Of a stretch of 24,130 nt of DNA, positions 1 through 5,566 are shown piece after piece. The stretch is from NCBI GenBank assembly GCA_964371555.1, contig CAYJMQ010000032.1:1-24130 (forward strand). The letters run 5' to 3'. The first letter of the stretch is position 1; each line of letters begins with the position of its first letter. A model generated the notes under the pieces. That model was not told the DNA's origin. It made no database searches and was given only the letters and a program-made list of their open reading frames with translations. The translations under genes and the position numbers were made by a program. Origin of the DNA: CAYJMQ01 sp964371555. GTDB lineage: Bacteria; Bdellovibrionota; JACOXK01; 2-02-FULL-40-11.

Positions 1-52
1 CAGAAATTTGCATTATTTTCACTTTTAGGTTAAAAAAGCTCTCTTTTAAATA

Positions 53-190
53 GAGTAAGTTCGGTGATTAGGTCTGAGGGCGTTAGCCCGAAGAATCTTT
101 TTTTATGGTCGAGATCCTTCGCACTTCGTGCTCAGGATGACAGACTTCGTGCTCAGGATGACAGATAATTTTCGATCGCCGAACAAGCTC
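53..190. repeat. Composite palindromic repeat element upstream of the first variable protein
   Basis: The ends form an imperfect inverted repeat: AGAGTAAGTTCGGTGA at 53-68 faces the complement of TCGCCGAACAAGCTCT near 177-192. Inside are CTGAGGGCGTTAGCCCGAAG, related to the hairpin core at 3587-3606, and an exact 21-nt tandem duplication (123-143 and 144-164) built on CTTCGTGCTCAGGATGAC. That unit belongs to the same family as the repeats at 3571-3662, 14977-15008 and 22010-22090. It occupies most of the leader of the next gene, so the promoter of that gene lies in or upstream of it. Confidence 0.7.
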
Positions 191-233
191 TAAATATCTC
201 CCCACCCATTTTACTTAGGAGGACATACAAACG

Positions 234-1832
234 ATGAAGAAAATCAGAACATCAACCTTTTTAATCCTGGCATTTTCACTGGCACTATCTTCTTTCACCT
301 TTTCAGAAGACGATTTTGGAGAAGGTGGCTTTCATCATTGGCAGAAAAGACTCATTGAAGAAAAGGATTCAAAGCATATCGTATTACTCGAGATGCTTGG
401 GGAAACAGTCAGAGAAGAAGATGGCTTGACCTTTCGGATTTTGCAAATGCATGGGCCCCATCTTTTTTATGGAGACAATCCCGATAACAAGAGAGATTTC
501 CAGAGACTCCTTTTAAATATTTTTAAAACCAACGATCTTTATAAATTAAGATCTTTTTATGGGATTAAAGAGGGGCAGAGCGATCTATTTGTAGCGCGAG
601 TATTTCAGATTGTTTTTTATCTCTACGCGGTTGAGACAGGATTTACGTATTGGTTGAGAGAAAACATGAAAGGGACACTTTCTTGGGGTTGGAACGATGC
701 TGCTGCTCCAGGACTTCTTACTCAGATCATAAGAAGCATGGATGAATTTTTGGGGCCAAAGGTTTCTTATCACATTCGTGCGAGGGTTAAAAATATTCAA
801 AACGTGGGAGGGATTGAAGAGGTTGTCGTGGTTGTCGAGTGGGAGCTGATTGAGGTAGAAAGTTCATACAATCCCCAAAAAGACGCATTGGAAGCAACGG
901 AAAAAGTGATTAAAAAGAGTGCTCCGGTCAGGGAATTCCTTTCCAAAGAGGAAGCCAATAAAATTGAGGGGGATTATGGGACAAAGAGGGGACTATCATT
1001 AGAAGAACGTGCTGCTGTGATAGTTCTTTTTAAGAGTTTCTCAATGGGCGTCAGGATATTTGAGAATCCCTCACCCCGTGACATTGGCCCCTCGAATTGG
1101 GAAAGAATCGTTCCCCTGCTTCCAGGAGGGATGAGTTTTGTTCCTATTCCGGAAAGCTCTTTTGATATGGGGAGTCCAAGTGGGGAGATAGACCGTGACA
1201 ATAATGACGAAGCTCTCCATAGAGTCACATTAAAATCATTTGAAATGATGACGACAGAGGTTACCCAGAAGCAGTGGGAAGCAGTGATGATAGGCAATAA
1301 CCCTTCTTATTTCAAAGGGGAGGATCTTCCCGTGGAGACTGTTTCGTGGGACGATGTACAAAAATTCATTTCGAAACTCAATGAGAGAAACGATGGATGG
1401 CTTTATAGGCTTCCAACGGAAGCGGAATGGGAATATGCGGCACGTGGGGGAACCAATACAGCTTATTCTTTTGGCGATAATGATGCTCTTTTGAAAGAGC
1501 ATGGGTGGTATCATGGAAACGCTGGTGGCACTACACATCCCGTGGCATCTTGTCCTACAAAGGAAAAAGCAAAGGCCAATGGGTTCGGCCTCTATGACAT
1601 GCATGGGAATGTATGGGAGTGGGTTCTTGATCCCTATAGCAGCGATTACTCACAAGCTCTTTCTCAGGAAGATGCCAACGCAGGATCTTTTGGTGCAGGC
1701 TCGTACCGTGTTTTTCGCGGCGGGTGTTGGGGCAGCGCTCCGCTGGGCCTGCGTTCTGCCTACCGTGACGGCTACTCTCCGGGCGGCCGCGGCGACGGCC
1801 TCGGTTTTCGGCTCGCGAGGACACGACGTTAA
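234..1832 (+). CDS. Secreted FGE-sulfatase-domain protein with DGR-type variable C-terminus (VP1)
   Basis: Likely a displayed binding protein rather than an enzyme. The 532-residue product opens with a signal peptide (residues 1-24, basic MKK start, hydrophobic core, cut near TFS-EDD). Residues 25-295 form a region I do not recognise. From about 300 to the end is an FGE-sulfatase/SUMF1 domain with the family landmarks F-x-M-G-S-P, E-V-T-Q-x-Q-W, P-V-E-T-V-S-W, RLPTEAEWEYAARGG and LYDMHGNVWEW. The C-terminus reads YRVFRGGCW, then RSAYR, then GFRLAR, the usual framework around a DGR variable region. The paired cysteines of catalytic FGEs are absent there; only one Cys (GGCW) is present. The ATG follows AGGAGG at 217-222. 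Base composition jumps to about three-quarters G+C over the last 30 codons. No retroelement gene is adjacent. Fold and VR calls are strong; ligand and surface location are inference. Confidence 0.88.
   Translation: MKKIRTSTFLILAFSLALSSFTFSEDDFGEGGFHHWQKRLIEEKDSKHIVLLEMLGETVREEDGLTFRILQMHGPHLFYGDNPDNKRDFQRLLLNIFKTNDLYKLRSFYGIKEGQSDLFVARVFQIVFYLYAVETGFTYWLRENMKGTLSWGWNDAAAPGLLTQIIRSMDEFLGPKVSYHIRARVKNIQNVGGIEEVVVVVEWELIEVESSYNPQKDALEATEKVIKKSAPVREFLSKEEANKIEGDYGTKRGLSLEERAAVIVLFKSFSMGVRIFENPSPRDIGPSNWERIVPLLPGGMSFVPIPESSFDMGSPSGEIDRDNNDEALHRVTLKSFEMMTTEVTQKQWEAVMIGNNPSYFKGEDLPVETVSWDDVQKFISKLNERNDGWLYRLPTEAEWEYAARGGTNTAYSFGDNDALLKEHGWYHGNAGGTTHPVASCPTKEKAKANGFGLYDMHGNVWEWVLDPYSSDYSQALSQEDANAGSFGAGSYRVFRGGCWGSAPLGLRSAYRDGYSPGGRGDGLGFRLARTRR
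1698..1820 (+). other. Candidate DGR variable region VR1
   Basis: This covers codons from GSYRVFRGG to GFRLAR. Codons after Trp (1731-1802) include clusters of the NNC form: GGC AGC; GAC GGC TAC at 1767-1775; GGC GAC GGC at 1791-1799; CTC at 1800. They sit exactly where FGE-type DGR templates usually carry AAC (Asn) codons. Framework residues R, S, A, Y, P and G are retained between them. The following GGTTTTCGGCTCGCGAGG would be the initiation-of-mutagenic-homing side. Adenines are few (6 in the 93 nt from 1728 to 1820), as expected when a template's adenines have been replaced. The 5' boundary is uncertain. Confidence 0.75.
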
Positions 1833-1862
1833 CCCTCTGTTGAGGGTGCGCTAAGAAAGCGC
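1832..1862 (+). other. Two tandem hairpins immediately 3' of VR1
   Basis: ACCCTC (1832-1837) pairs with GAGGGT (1842-1847) across a TGTT loop. GCGCT (1848-1852) pairs with AGCGC (1858-1862) across AAGAA. They begin 12 nt after the last VR-like codon. Known DGR targets such as the Bordetella phage one need a short hairpin just downstream of the VR, so this placement is suggestive. No T-run follows, so it is a poor intrinsic terminator. Function is inferred from position only. Confidence 0.5.
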
Positions 1863-1884
1863 GAGAAATGATTTCAAAGTGCAA

Positions 1885-2043
1885 TCAACCGTGTAATTTG
1901 TTTTGGATTTTGATGAAAAGGTAAGAAACAACCGTTGTAATTGCTTCTCTTTCTTTCTGAACCACCCAGGAAAAGCGGGTTAAAAGGTCATGATCTTTCA
2001 TAACAGCAAGATCATTTTGTTTTTTAAGATTTTCTAAATGCAT
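1885..2043 (-). pseudogene. HNH endonuclease-type N-terminal fragment
   Basis: This 52-codon frame starts at an ATG eight bases after a strong AGGAGG (2048-2053, minus strand). It contains DHDLLTRF followed by VVQKEREAITTVVSYLF. That resembles the start of the large bacterial HNH endonuclease family, where a helix of the type 'L-L-x-x-V-x-x-E-R-E-x-x-x-x-x-x-x-x-L' precedes the long body and a C-terminal HNH motif. Here the frame stops after IKIQNKLHG and no HNH motif follows, so I read it as a decayed stub that kept its ribosome binding site. It could instead be a genuine small protein; the match rests on one helix. Confidence 0.5.
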
Positions 2044-2184
2044 AAGTCCTCCTTGTTTTTTTAAGAATATACCACGAGATTTTCGATGCTTTTAAACGAG
2101 CATAATGAGGATATGAGAGGAGAAAAAACATGGCCACAATAGAAACCCCTCCGTGTTACTTTTTTGAGTTGTGAAACAAAAGCT

Positions 2185-2260
2185 ATGATCTCCATCATCA
2201 TCCCAACAAAAAATGAATCCGCGACGATTGAGAAGACACTTTCCCAATTCGAAAAAGTGT
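2185..2260 (+). pseudogene. Glycosyltransferase family 2 N-terminal fragment
   Basis: The frame opens with MISIIIPTKNESATIEKTL, the standard first beta strand and nucleotide-sugar-binding loop of GT2 enzymes (usual form M-x-S-I-I-I-P-T-x-N-E). Similarity ends after about 25 codons near FEKV. The frame then runs on without recognisable content to a stop at 2328. No DxD motif or remaining catalytic domain is present, so this is a 5' remnant. No clear Shine-Dalgarno sequence lies ahead of it. Confidence 0.7.
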
Positions 2261-2270
2261 CGGACAGAAA

Positions 2271-2357
2271 GCGATTTATCGGGGTCCCTATAAGTCTGTT
2301 GTCGATGAAGAGGGGCATCTCTTTGTAAGAGACGAAATAGTTGAAATCTGTACCGAT
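2271..2357 (+). pseudogene. Possible methyltransferase C-terminal fragment
   Basis: In a different frame from the glycosyltransferase remnant, the sequence reads AIYRGPYKSVVDEEGHLF and then VRDEIVEICTDLI. I recall this type of segment (Y-x-G-P-x-x-x-V-x-D-x-x-G-H-x-F-x-R, then a Cys) from the C-terminus of arsenite-methyltransferase-like class I methyltransferases. The identification is from memory and tentative. The frame stays open to 2483 but overlaps the 3' end of the minus-strand gene. If correct, the segment is the scar of a deletion joining two former genes. Confidence 0.3.
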
Positions 2358-2750
2358 TTAATCAACGGTTGCCCGACAAGTAAATTGCGCTTCTTCCGAA
2401 ACCCTTCGATTTTCAAGGTCAATGAGAAACAGAGTCCCTTCCCCATTTTCATCCTGCCAGAGATCCCGGCGAGCAGAGACTGACAAAGCATGAGGTTCAT
2501 CGTCTATCGCAAAAAAATACGTCTGTGTTTCCCGGTTTCCGTTAATTCTTCGAGTGGTAAAGTGAATGTTCGTTCTTAATCTTTCCCCATCCCCATCTTC
2601 AGAAACAAATTCAAGAACATTTAAGGAGGCCTCACTCCTATAAATTGTCGTTTCATCGTTACGGCAGACAAATGTGGCAAATGCGAAGACATTGACGGAA
2701 ATCATTTGTAAACTCGCCATGAGTATAAATATTTTAAATAAGTTCTTCAT
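2358..2750 (-). CDS. Small secreted protein of unknown function
   Basis: I chose the ATG at 2750 because a good Shine-Dalgarno (AGGAGG, 2753-2758) precedes it; an upstream in-frame alternative at 2771 would place seven residues before the signal peptide. The product has 130 residues. Residues 1-23 are a typical signal peptide (MKNLFKIFILMASLQ, ending near VFA). The mature part of about 107 residues is polar, beta-rich in appearance and has two cysteines, one near the start (FVCRND) and one near the end (QFTCRATVD), which could form a disulfide in the periplasm. I do not recognise a family. Its 3' end overlaps the plus-strand gene remnants. Confidence 0.7.
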   Translation of the reverse strand: MKNLFKIFILMASLQMISVNVFAFATFVCRNDETTIYRSEASLNVLEFVSEDGDGERLRTNIHFTTRRINGNRETQTYFFAIDDEPHALSVSARRDLWQDENGEGTLFLIDLENRRVSEEAQFTCRATVD

Positions 2751-3017
2751 AAATCCTCCTTTTGCTGACAAATTTATCTAAAATATAAGCGCTGACTTTG
2801 CAAGTACAAACATTGAATGTCCGCAAGTGATCAATAATGACTCGTTTCCCTAACAGAGTTTAATCAATATCTTTGGACAGCGACACCTTGCCTTTGGCTC
2901 GGAGAGTTAATCAGCCGAGATCAAAAATTTTGTTTGAAATAGCAAGAAAGGATCCAAAGAAAAAATTTAATCTGGCTTGTCTTCTTAAAAAATAAGAAGG
3001 GTTATTACCGATGGCTA
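2751..3017. other. Gene-poor spacer with a possible coding remnant
   Basis: No intact gene is visible. On the plus strand, 2864-2995 is an open frame of 43 codons between stops. It includes DSDTLPLARRVNQPRSKILF and a Lys-rich continuation ending in NLACLLKK, and looks protein-like. I cannot assign it and no convincing start codon or ribosome site precedes it. It may be another decayed gene, as in the stretch 1885-2357. Confidence 0.35.
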
Positions 3018-3053
3018 TTTTCAGCAGTACCCAGATTGTCCGCAAAAAAGGCG
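3018..3053 (+). repeat. Left arm of a 36-bp exact inverted repeat (hicA 5' fragment)
   Basis: The 36 bases from TTTTCAGCAGTACCC to AAAAAAGGCG reappear exactly as the reverse complement at 3545-3580. Past one mismatch a further few bases (CCTT) also match. In one frame the arm encodes FSAVPRLSAKKA, the start of a HicA-type toxin, and then hits a stop. It is therefore an inverted copy of the 5' part of hicA lying downstream of hicB. Confidence 0.8.
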
Positions 3054-3069
3054 TCCTTATTTGGTTGAA

Positions 3070-3414
3070 TTAGACAGCTTTTTTAAGCTTGGTTTCAATA
3101 AATTTATTAAGACTCATTTTTGCAATTTTAGCCTTTGTCATAAGATCACGATGAAGCGATGGTTCAAGACGGAGAGGAATTTTTCCTGAAAACTTTTTTT
3201 CTGATAATGGTGTTGGAATAGGAAGCCCTCGTGCTTCTAAGCTCTCAAGATAACCTTCGATAGCTTCATAAGCATTTTGAAGAGCTTTTTCAACTGTTTC
3301 TCCGTGAGTCATACACCCTGGAAGCTCTGGAGCATTAATAATATAAGCTTTATCTTCTTCACTCCACGTAACTTCTAATTGGTATTTACAATCGTATTTT
3401 TTCTTTTTAGTCAT
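3070..3414 (-). CDS. hicB: HicB-family antitoxin
   Basis: The 114-residue product has two parts. Residues 1-65 are a HicB-like fold (YQLEVTWSEEDKAYIINAPE, LPGCMTHGETVEKALQNAYE, then a YLESLEARG helix). The C-terminal part (LRLEPSLHRDLMTKAKIAKM, SLNKFIETKL) is a ribbon-helix-helix DNA-binding segment. Such proteins neutralise the HicA RNase toxin and autorepress the operon. I start it at the ATG at 3414, behind GAGGAGG, rather than the TTG at 3429. Its start overlaps the end of the damaged hicA frame in ATGACTAA, the arrangement of a translationally coupled toxin-antitoxin pair. With hicA damaged it may be an orphan antitoxin. Confidence 0.85.
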   Translation of the reverse strand: MTKKKKYDCKYQLEVTWSEEDKAYIINAPELPGCMTHGETVEKALQNAYEAIEGYLESLEARGLPIPTPLSEKKFSGKIPLRLEPSLHRDLMTKAKIAKMSLNKFIETKLKKAV

Positions 3415-3586
3415 TGCCTTCCTCCTCAATTAACAAACCTTGAGCTTGTTTTATTTGATAGGGTTTCAAATCTTTTGAATGGGTTGCCAAAATGAATGTC
3501 TTTGTCTCCCTTACCCATACTTCGTGACTTCCTTTCGTGAAGGGCGCCTTTTTTGCGGACAATCTGGGTACTGCTGAAAAAGTCAT
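3407..3586 (-). pseudogene. hicA: Internally deleted HicA-type toxin
   Basis: The 59-codon frame reads VPRLSAKKA, then PFTKGSHEVWVRETKTFILA, then THSKDLKPYQIKQAQGLLI. The KGSHEVW motif carries the His expected in HicA toxins, which are double-stranded-RNA-binding-fold mRNA interferases. Between the N-terminal PRLSAKK and the GSH motif, HicA proteins normally have about 15 more residues (a helix ending in A-G-F-x-x-x-R-Q-K); here they are missing. The start ATG lies in the adjoining palindromic repeat, so the original start is also in doubt. The stop overlaps the hicB start by 8 nt. It is probably inactive. Confidence 0.6.
3545..3580 (-). repeat. Right arm of the 36-bp inverted repeat
   Basis: Reverse complement of 3018-3053 over 36 bases. 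In the minus-strand reading it is the 5' part of the damaged hicA. The two arms enclose hicB and the rest of hicA, a unit of about 560 bp. The outer end, CTGCTGAAAA (3571-3580), is also the first end of the palindromic element at 3571-3662. Confidence 0.8.
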
Positions 3587-3662
3587 GCTGAGGGACGAAG
3601 TCCCGAAGCATCTCCGCTGGGATTCTTCGCGCTTTGCGCTCAGAATGACACTTTTTCAGCAG
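3571..3662. repeat. Palindromic repeat element (about 92 nt)
   Basis: Its ends are complementary: CTGCTGAAAAAGTCAT (3571-3586) against ATGACACTTTTTCAGCAG (3645-3662), with a 2-nt bulge. Inner hairpins are GGGACGAAGTCCC (3592-3604) and TTCGCGCTTTGCGC (3625-3638). The GATTCTTCGC to CTCAGAATGAC segment belongs to the same family as the repeats at 53-190, 14977-15008 and 22010-22090. It abuts the damaged hicA. Confidence 0.75.
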
Positions 3663-3705
3663 AATCTATTTAATAACGCCTGAATCACGGGATGAAATAG
3701 GCGTA

Positions 3706-4251
3706 TTAGAAGTAATACCTCATCCCCAGACCGATATCGACGTAAGCGCCGGTGGTGGGGAGAAGGCGGACCACAGGAACAAATTCGGCAAAGGCGTCCC
3801 ACTGGCTGTTTGCGAAAAGATTATTGATGCCAAATGGAACTCTCAGTCCCAGCCGGGTCTGATCGCGAAGACGGATCTCTGGTCCCCCCCCCATATAAAC
3901 TGCAAGCTGTCCATGCTCTAAAGGGAAGTCGAGGTTCGCGACATTTTTAAAATGATAGAGAGCATCCGCAAAGATTGTCAGCGCTTTTGTGTCGGTTCCC
4001 AAAAGGGCTCTGATTCCAACTTTGCTTTGAGGGAGCCAGTATTTTACCGTAATTCCGAGCGGTGCGCCGAGTTGAAAACCGAGGCCGAAGAGATTTGTTT
4101 CACCCACCGGCCATTCGAATTGCTTTATAATTTTTTGGGGCGCTGCTTCCTTTTTTTCGGTCGCGGCGAAAGCATAATTTGCCCCGTTATGAAAAGTTAC
4201 CATTGAAAAAAGGACCATCAGAATCAGATAAGCTTGTTTTGCAAAGTTCAT
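3706..4251 (-). CDS. Putative small outer-membrane beta-barrel protein
   Basis: I start it at the ATG at 4251, which follows AGGAGAAAC, giving 181 residues; an upstream in-frame extension to 4377 would cross a repeat hairpin and bury the signal peptide. Residues 1-29 are a signal peptide (MNFAKQAYLILMVLFSMVTF, ending YAFA). The mature protein alternates hydrophobic and polar residues with Gly-rich turns (FGLGFQLGAPLGITVKYWLP, VYMGGGPEIRLRD, YVDIGLGMRYYF). It ends in Phe after aromatic residues, as outer-membrane barrels recognised by BamA do. The specific family is unknown. It lies divergent from the sulfur operon. Confidence 0.7.
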   Translation of the reverse strand: MNFAKQAYLILMVLFSMVTFHNGANYAFAATEKKEAAPQKIIKQFEWPVGETNLFGLGFQLGAPLGITVKYWLPQSKVGIRALLGTDTKALTIFADALYHFKNVANLDFPLEHGQLAVYMGGGPEIRLRDQTRLGLRVPFGINNLFANSQWDAFAEFVPVVRLLPTTGAYVDIGLGMRYYF

Positions 4252-4271
4252 AGTTTCTCCTTTATTATAGT

Positions 4272-4303
4272 GCGCGTCCATTTCCTTCGGAAATGGACTT
4301 GCG
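4272..4303. repeat. Hairpin repeat, family GCGCG-YCCATTT (copy 1)
   Basis: GTCCATTTCC (4276-4285) pairs perfectly with GGAAATGGAC (4289-4298) around a 3-nt loop, flanked by GCGC on one side and TTGCG on the other. The layout matches the hairpin at 15543-15573 and resembles 4373-4392. It lies in the leader of the minus-strand outer-membrane gene. Confidence 0.7.
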
Positions 4304-4372
4304 GCAACAGTGTAAAAAGTATAAATTAAATATTTCTTGTTTGTAAATGATTTTTTAGCATAAAAGGAATAT

Positions 4373-4392
4373 GCCATTTCTTATGAAATGGC
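4373..4392. repeat. Hairpin GCCATTTC-TTAT-GAAATGGC (copy 2)
   Basis: A perfect 8-bp stem with a TTAT loop, sharing the CCATTT/AAATGG core with copies 1 and 3. It lies 15 nt upstream of the cysteine desulfurase start, so it could affect translation. No T-run follows it, so it is not an obvious terminator. Confidence 0.6.
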
Positions 4393-4407
4393 GACTAGGT
4401 TAATGAA

Positions 4408-5565
4408 ATGGGACCCCGGATTATTTATTTCGACAATGCCGCTACCACCTTTTGCAACCCTGAAGTCGCAGAGGCGTTGACTCAATTCTATAAAACCCCC
4501 CATGGCAATCCTTCCGCAATTCATATTTTGGGATTTGAGACTGCGCGGCTGGTCAAAGAGGCGCGCCAATATTTTGCTTCTTCATTCGCGGTTGCTCCGG
4601 AACAGGTTATTTTTACGGCCAGCGGGACCGAGGCGAATAATCTTGCCTTAAGCGGCGTTTTAAGAAGGAAGATGGGATCAAAGCGGTCGGTGATTTTAAG
4701 TCTTCCGATAGAGCATGCCTCTGTTTTAAGAAACCTTGAATATTGGGGGAAACAGGGGTTTCAGGTTCAATGGCTCAAGGTCGATGCCTCCGGCAAGATC
4801 GATCTCGCTGATCTCTCACGCAAGTTGTCTCCAAAGGTGGCTCTCCTCTCAACGATGGCTGTCAATAATGAAATAGGAACGATTGAGCCGATTGAAGAAA
4901 TCGGAAGGCTTTGTAAAGAAAAAGATCGTGAGATTTTGTTTCATGTCGATGCGGTTCAGGCATTTGGAAAAATTCCACTGAAATTTGAGTCATGGGGGGT
5001 GGATCTCATGACAGTCAGTTCCCATAAAATTCATGGGCCGGTTGGGAGCGGGGCGCTCATCATCAGAAAAGGATTGGAACTTGAGCCGCTTTTCTACGGC
5101 GGCGGGCAGGAATTTGGATGGCGCTCCGGAACAGAGAGCGCAGGCATGATCCATGGTTTTCATCTTGCGGCAAAAATTGCCGAGATGCATCAAGAAGAAA
5201 ACTTCGATCGCCTCTGTTGTCTGAAAAGAATGTTTCAGGAAGGGATTCAAAAGCTTCCTTATCGCAGCAAGTGCAATTCCCCTGAGGGGAGCTCTCCTTA
5301 TATTTTAAATGTGTCGTTTCCCGGATTTTCATCGGAGGTGATGCTCCGCATGCTTGAAAGCGAGGGAATTGTGGTATCGGCTGGTTCTTCATGCAGTATG
5401 AAAAAGCGAAAACAGAGTGCGGTCCTTTCTTCTATAGGATGCACAGAAGAAGAGGGTAAATCTTCGATTCGTTTCAGTTTTTCCCCGCTGACAGAGGAAT
5501 CTGAAATTATTGAGGCGCTGGACGCACTCCCCCGGGTTTTGAAGCGTCTCGAAAAGATGGTTTAA
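4408..5565 (+). CDS. Cysteine desulfurase (NifS/IscS family)
   Basis: A PLP enzyme that takes sulfur from L-cysteine as an enzyme persulfide and passes it on, giving alanine. The 385-residue length is normal. Visible landmarks: YFDNAATT at the N-terminus, HGNPSAIH, FTASGTEANN, HVDAVQAFGK with the PLP-contacting Asp, SSHKIHGP with the Schiff-base Lys near residue 206, RSGTES, and the active-site loop SAGSSCSMKKRKQS with the sulfur-carrying Cys near residue 329. The stop is one base before the ThiI start, so the two are one operon. Because this ThiI lacks a rhodanese domain, the desulfurase is probably its dedicated sulfur donor, as for the NifZ-ThiI pair of Bacillus subtilis (inference). The ribosome site is weak and the 5' end is the least certain part. 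Confidence 0.93.
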   Translation: MGPRIIYFDNAATTFCNPEVAEALTQFYKTPHGNPSAIHILGFETARLVKEARQYFASSFAVAPEQVIFTASGTEANNLALSGVLRRKMGSKRSVILSLPIEHASVLRNLEYWGKQGFQVQWLKVDASGKIDLADLSRKLSPKVALLSTMAVNNEIGTIEPIEEIGRLCKEKDREILFHVDAVQAFGKIPLKFESWGVDLMTVSSHKIHGPVGSGALIIRKGLELEPLFYGGGQEFGWRSGTESAGMIHGFHLAAKIAEMHQEENFDRLCCLKRMFQEGIQKLPYRSKCNSPEGSSPYILNVSFPGFSSEVMLRMLESEGIVVSAGSSCSMKKRKQSAVLSSIGCTEEEGKSSIRFSFSPLTEESEIIEALDALPRVLKRLEKMV

Positions 5566-5566
5566 A

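Noticed and set aside
123..164. Start of a CRISPR array
   Set aside because: Only two directly abutting 21-nt copies without spacers; they belong to a palindromic repeat family seen elsewhere in the window.
1501..1854. A 117-codon plus-strand frame across the VR1 region
   Set aside because: It is out of frame with the FGE domain, starts inside it without a ribosome site and encodes no recognisable protein. It is open because the VR is G+C-rich.
2864..2995. Small plus-strand gene
   Set aside because: It looks protein-like, but has no good start codon, ribosome site or recognisable family, so it is only noted within the spacer.
3426..3511. Separate short protein with HFGNPFKRFE on the minus strand
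   Set aside because: It lies in another frame over the hicA remnant, whose GSHEVW reading and 8-nt overlap with hicB are better supported.
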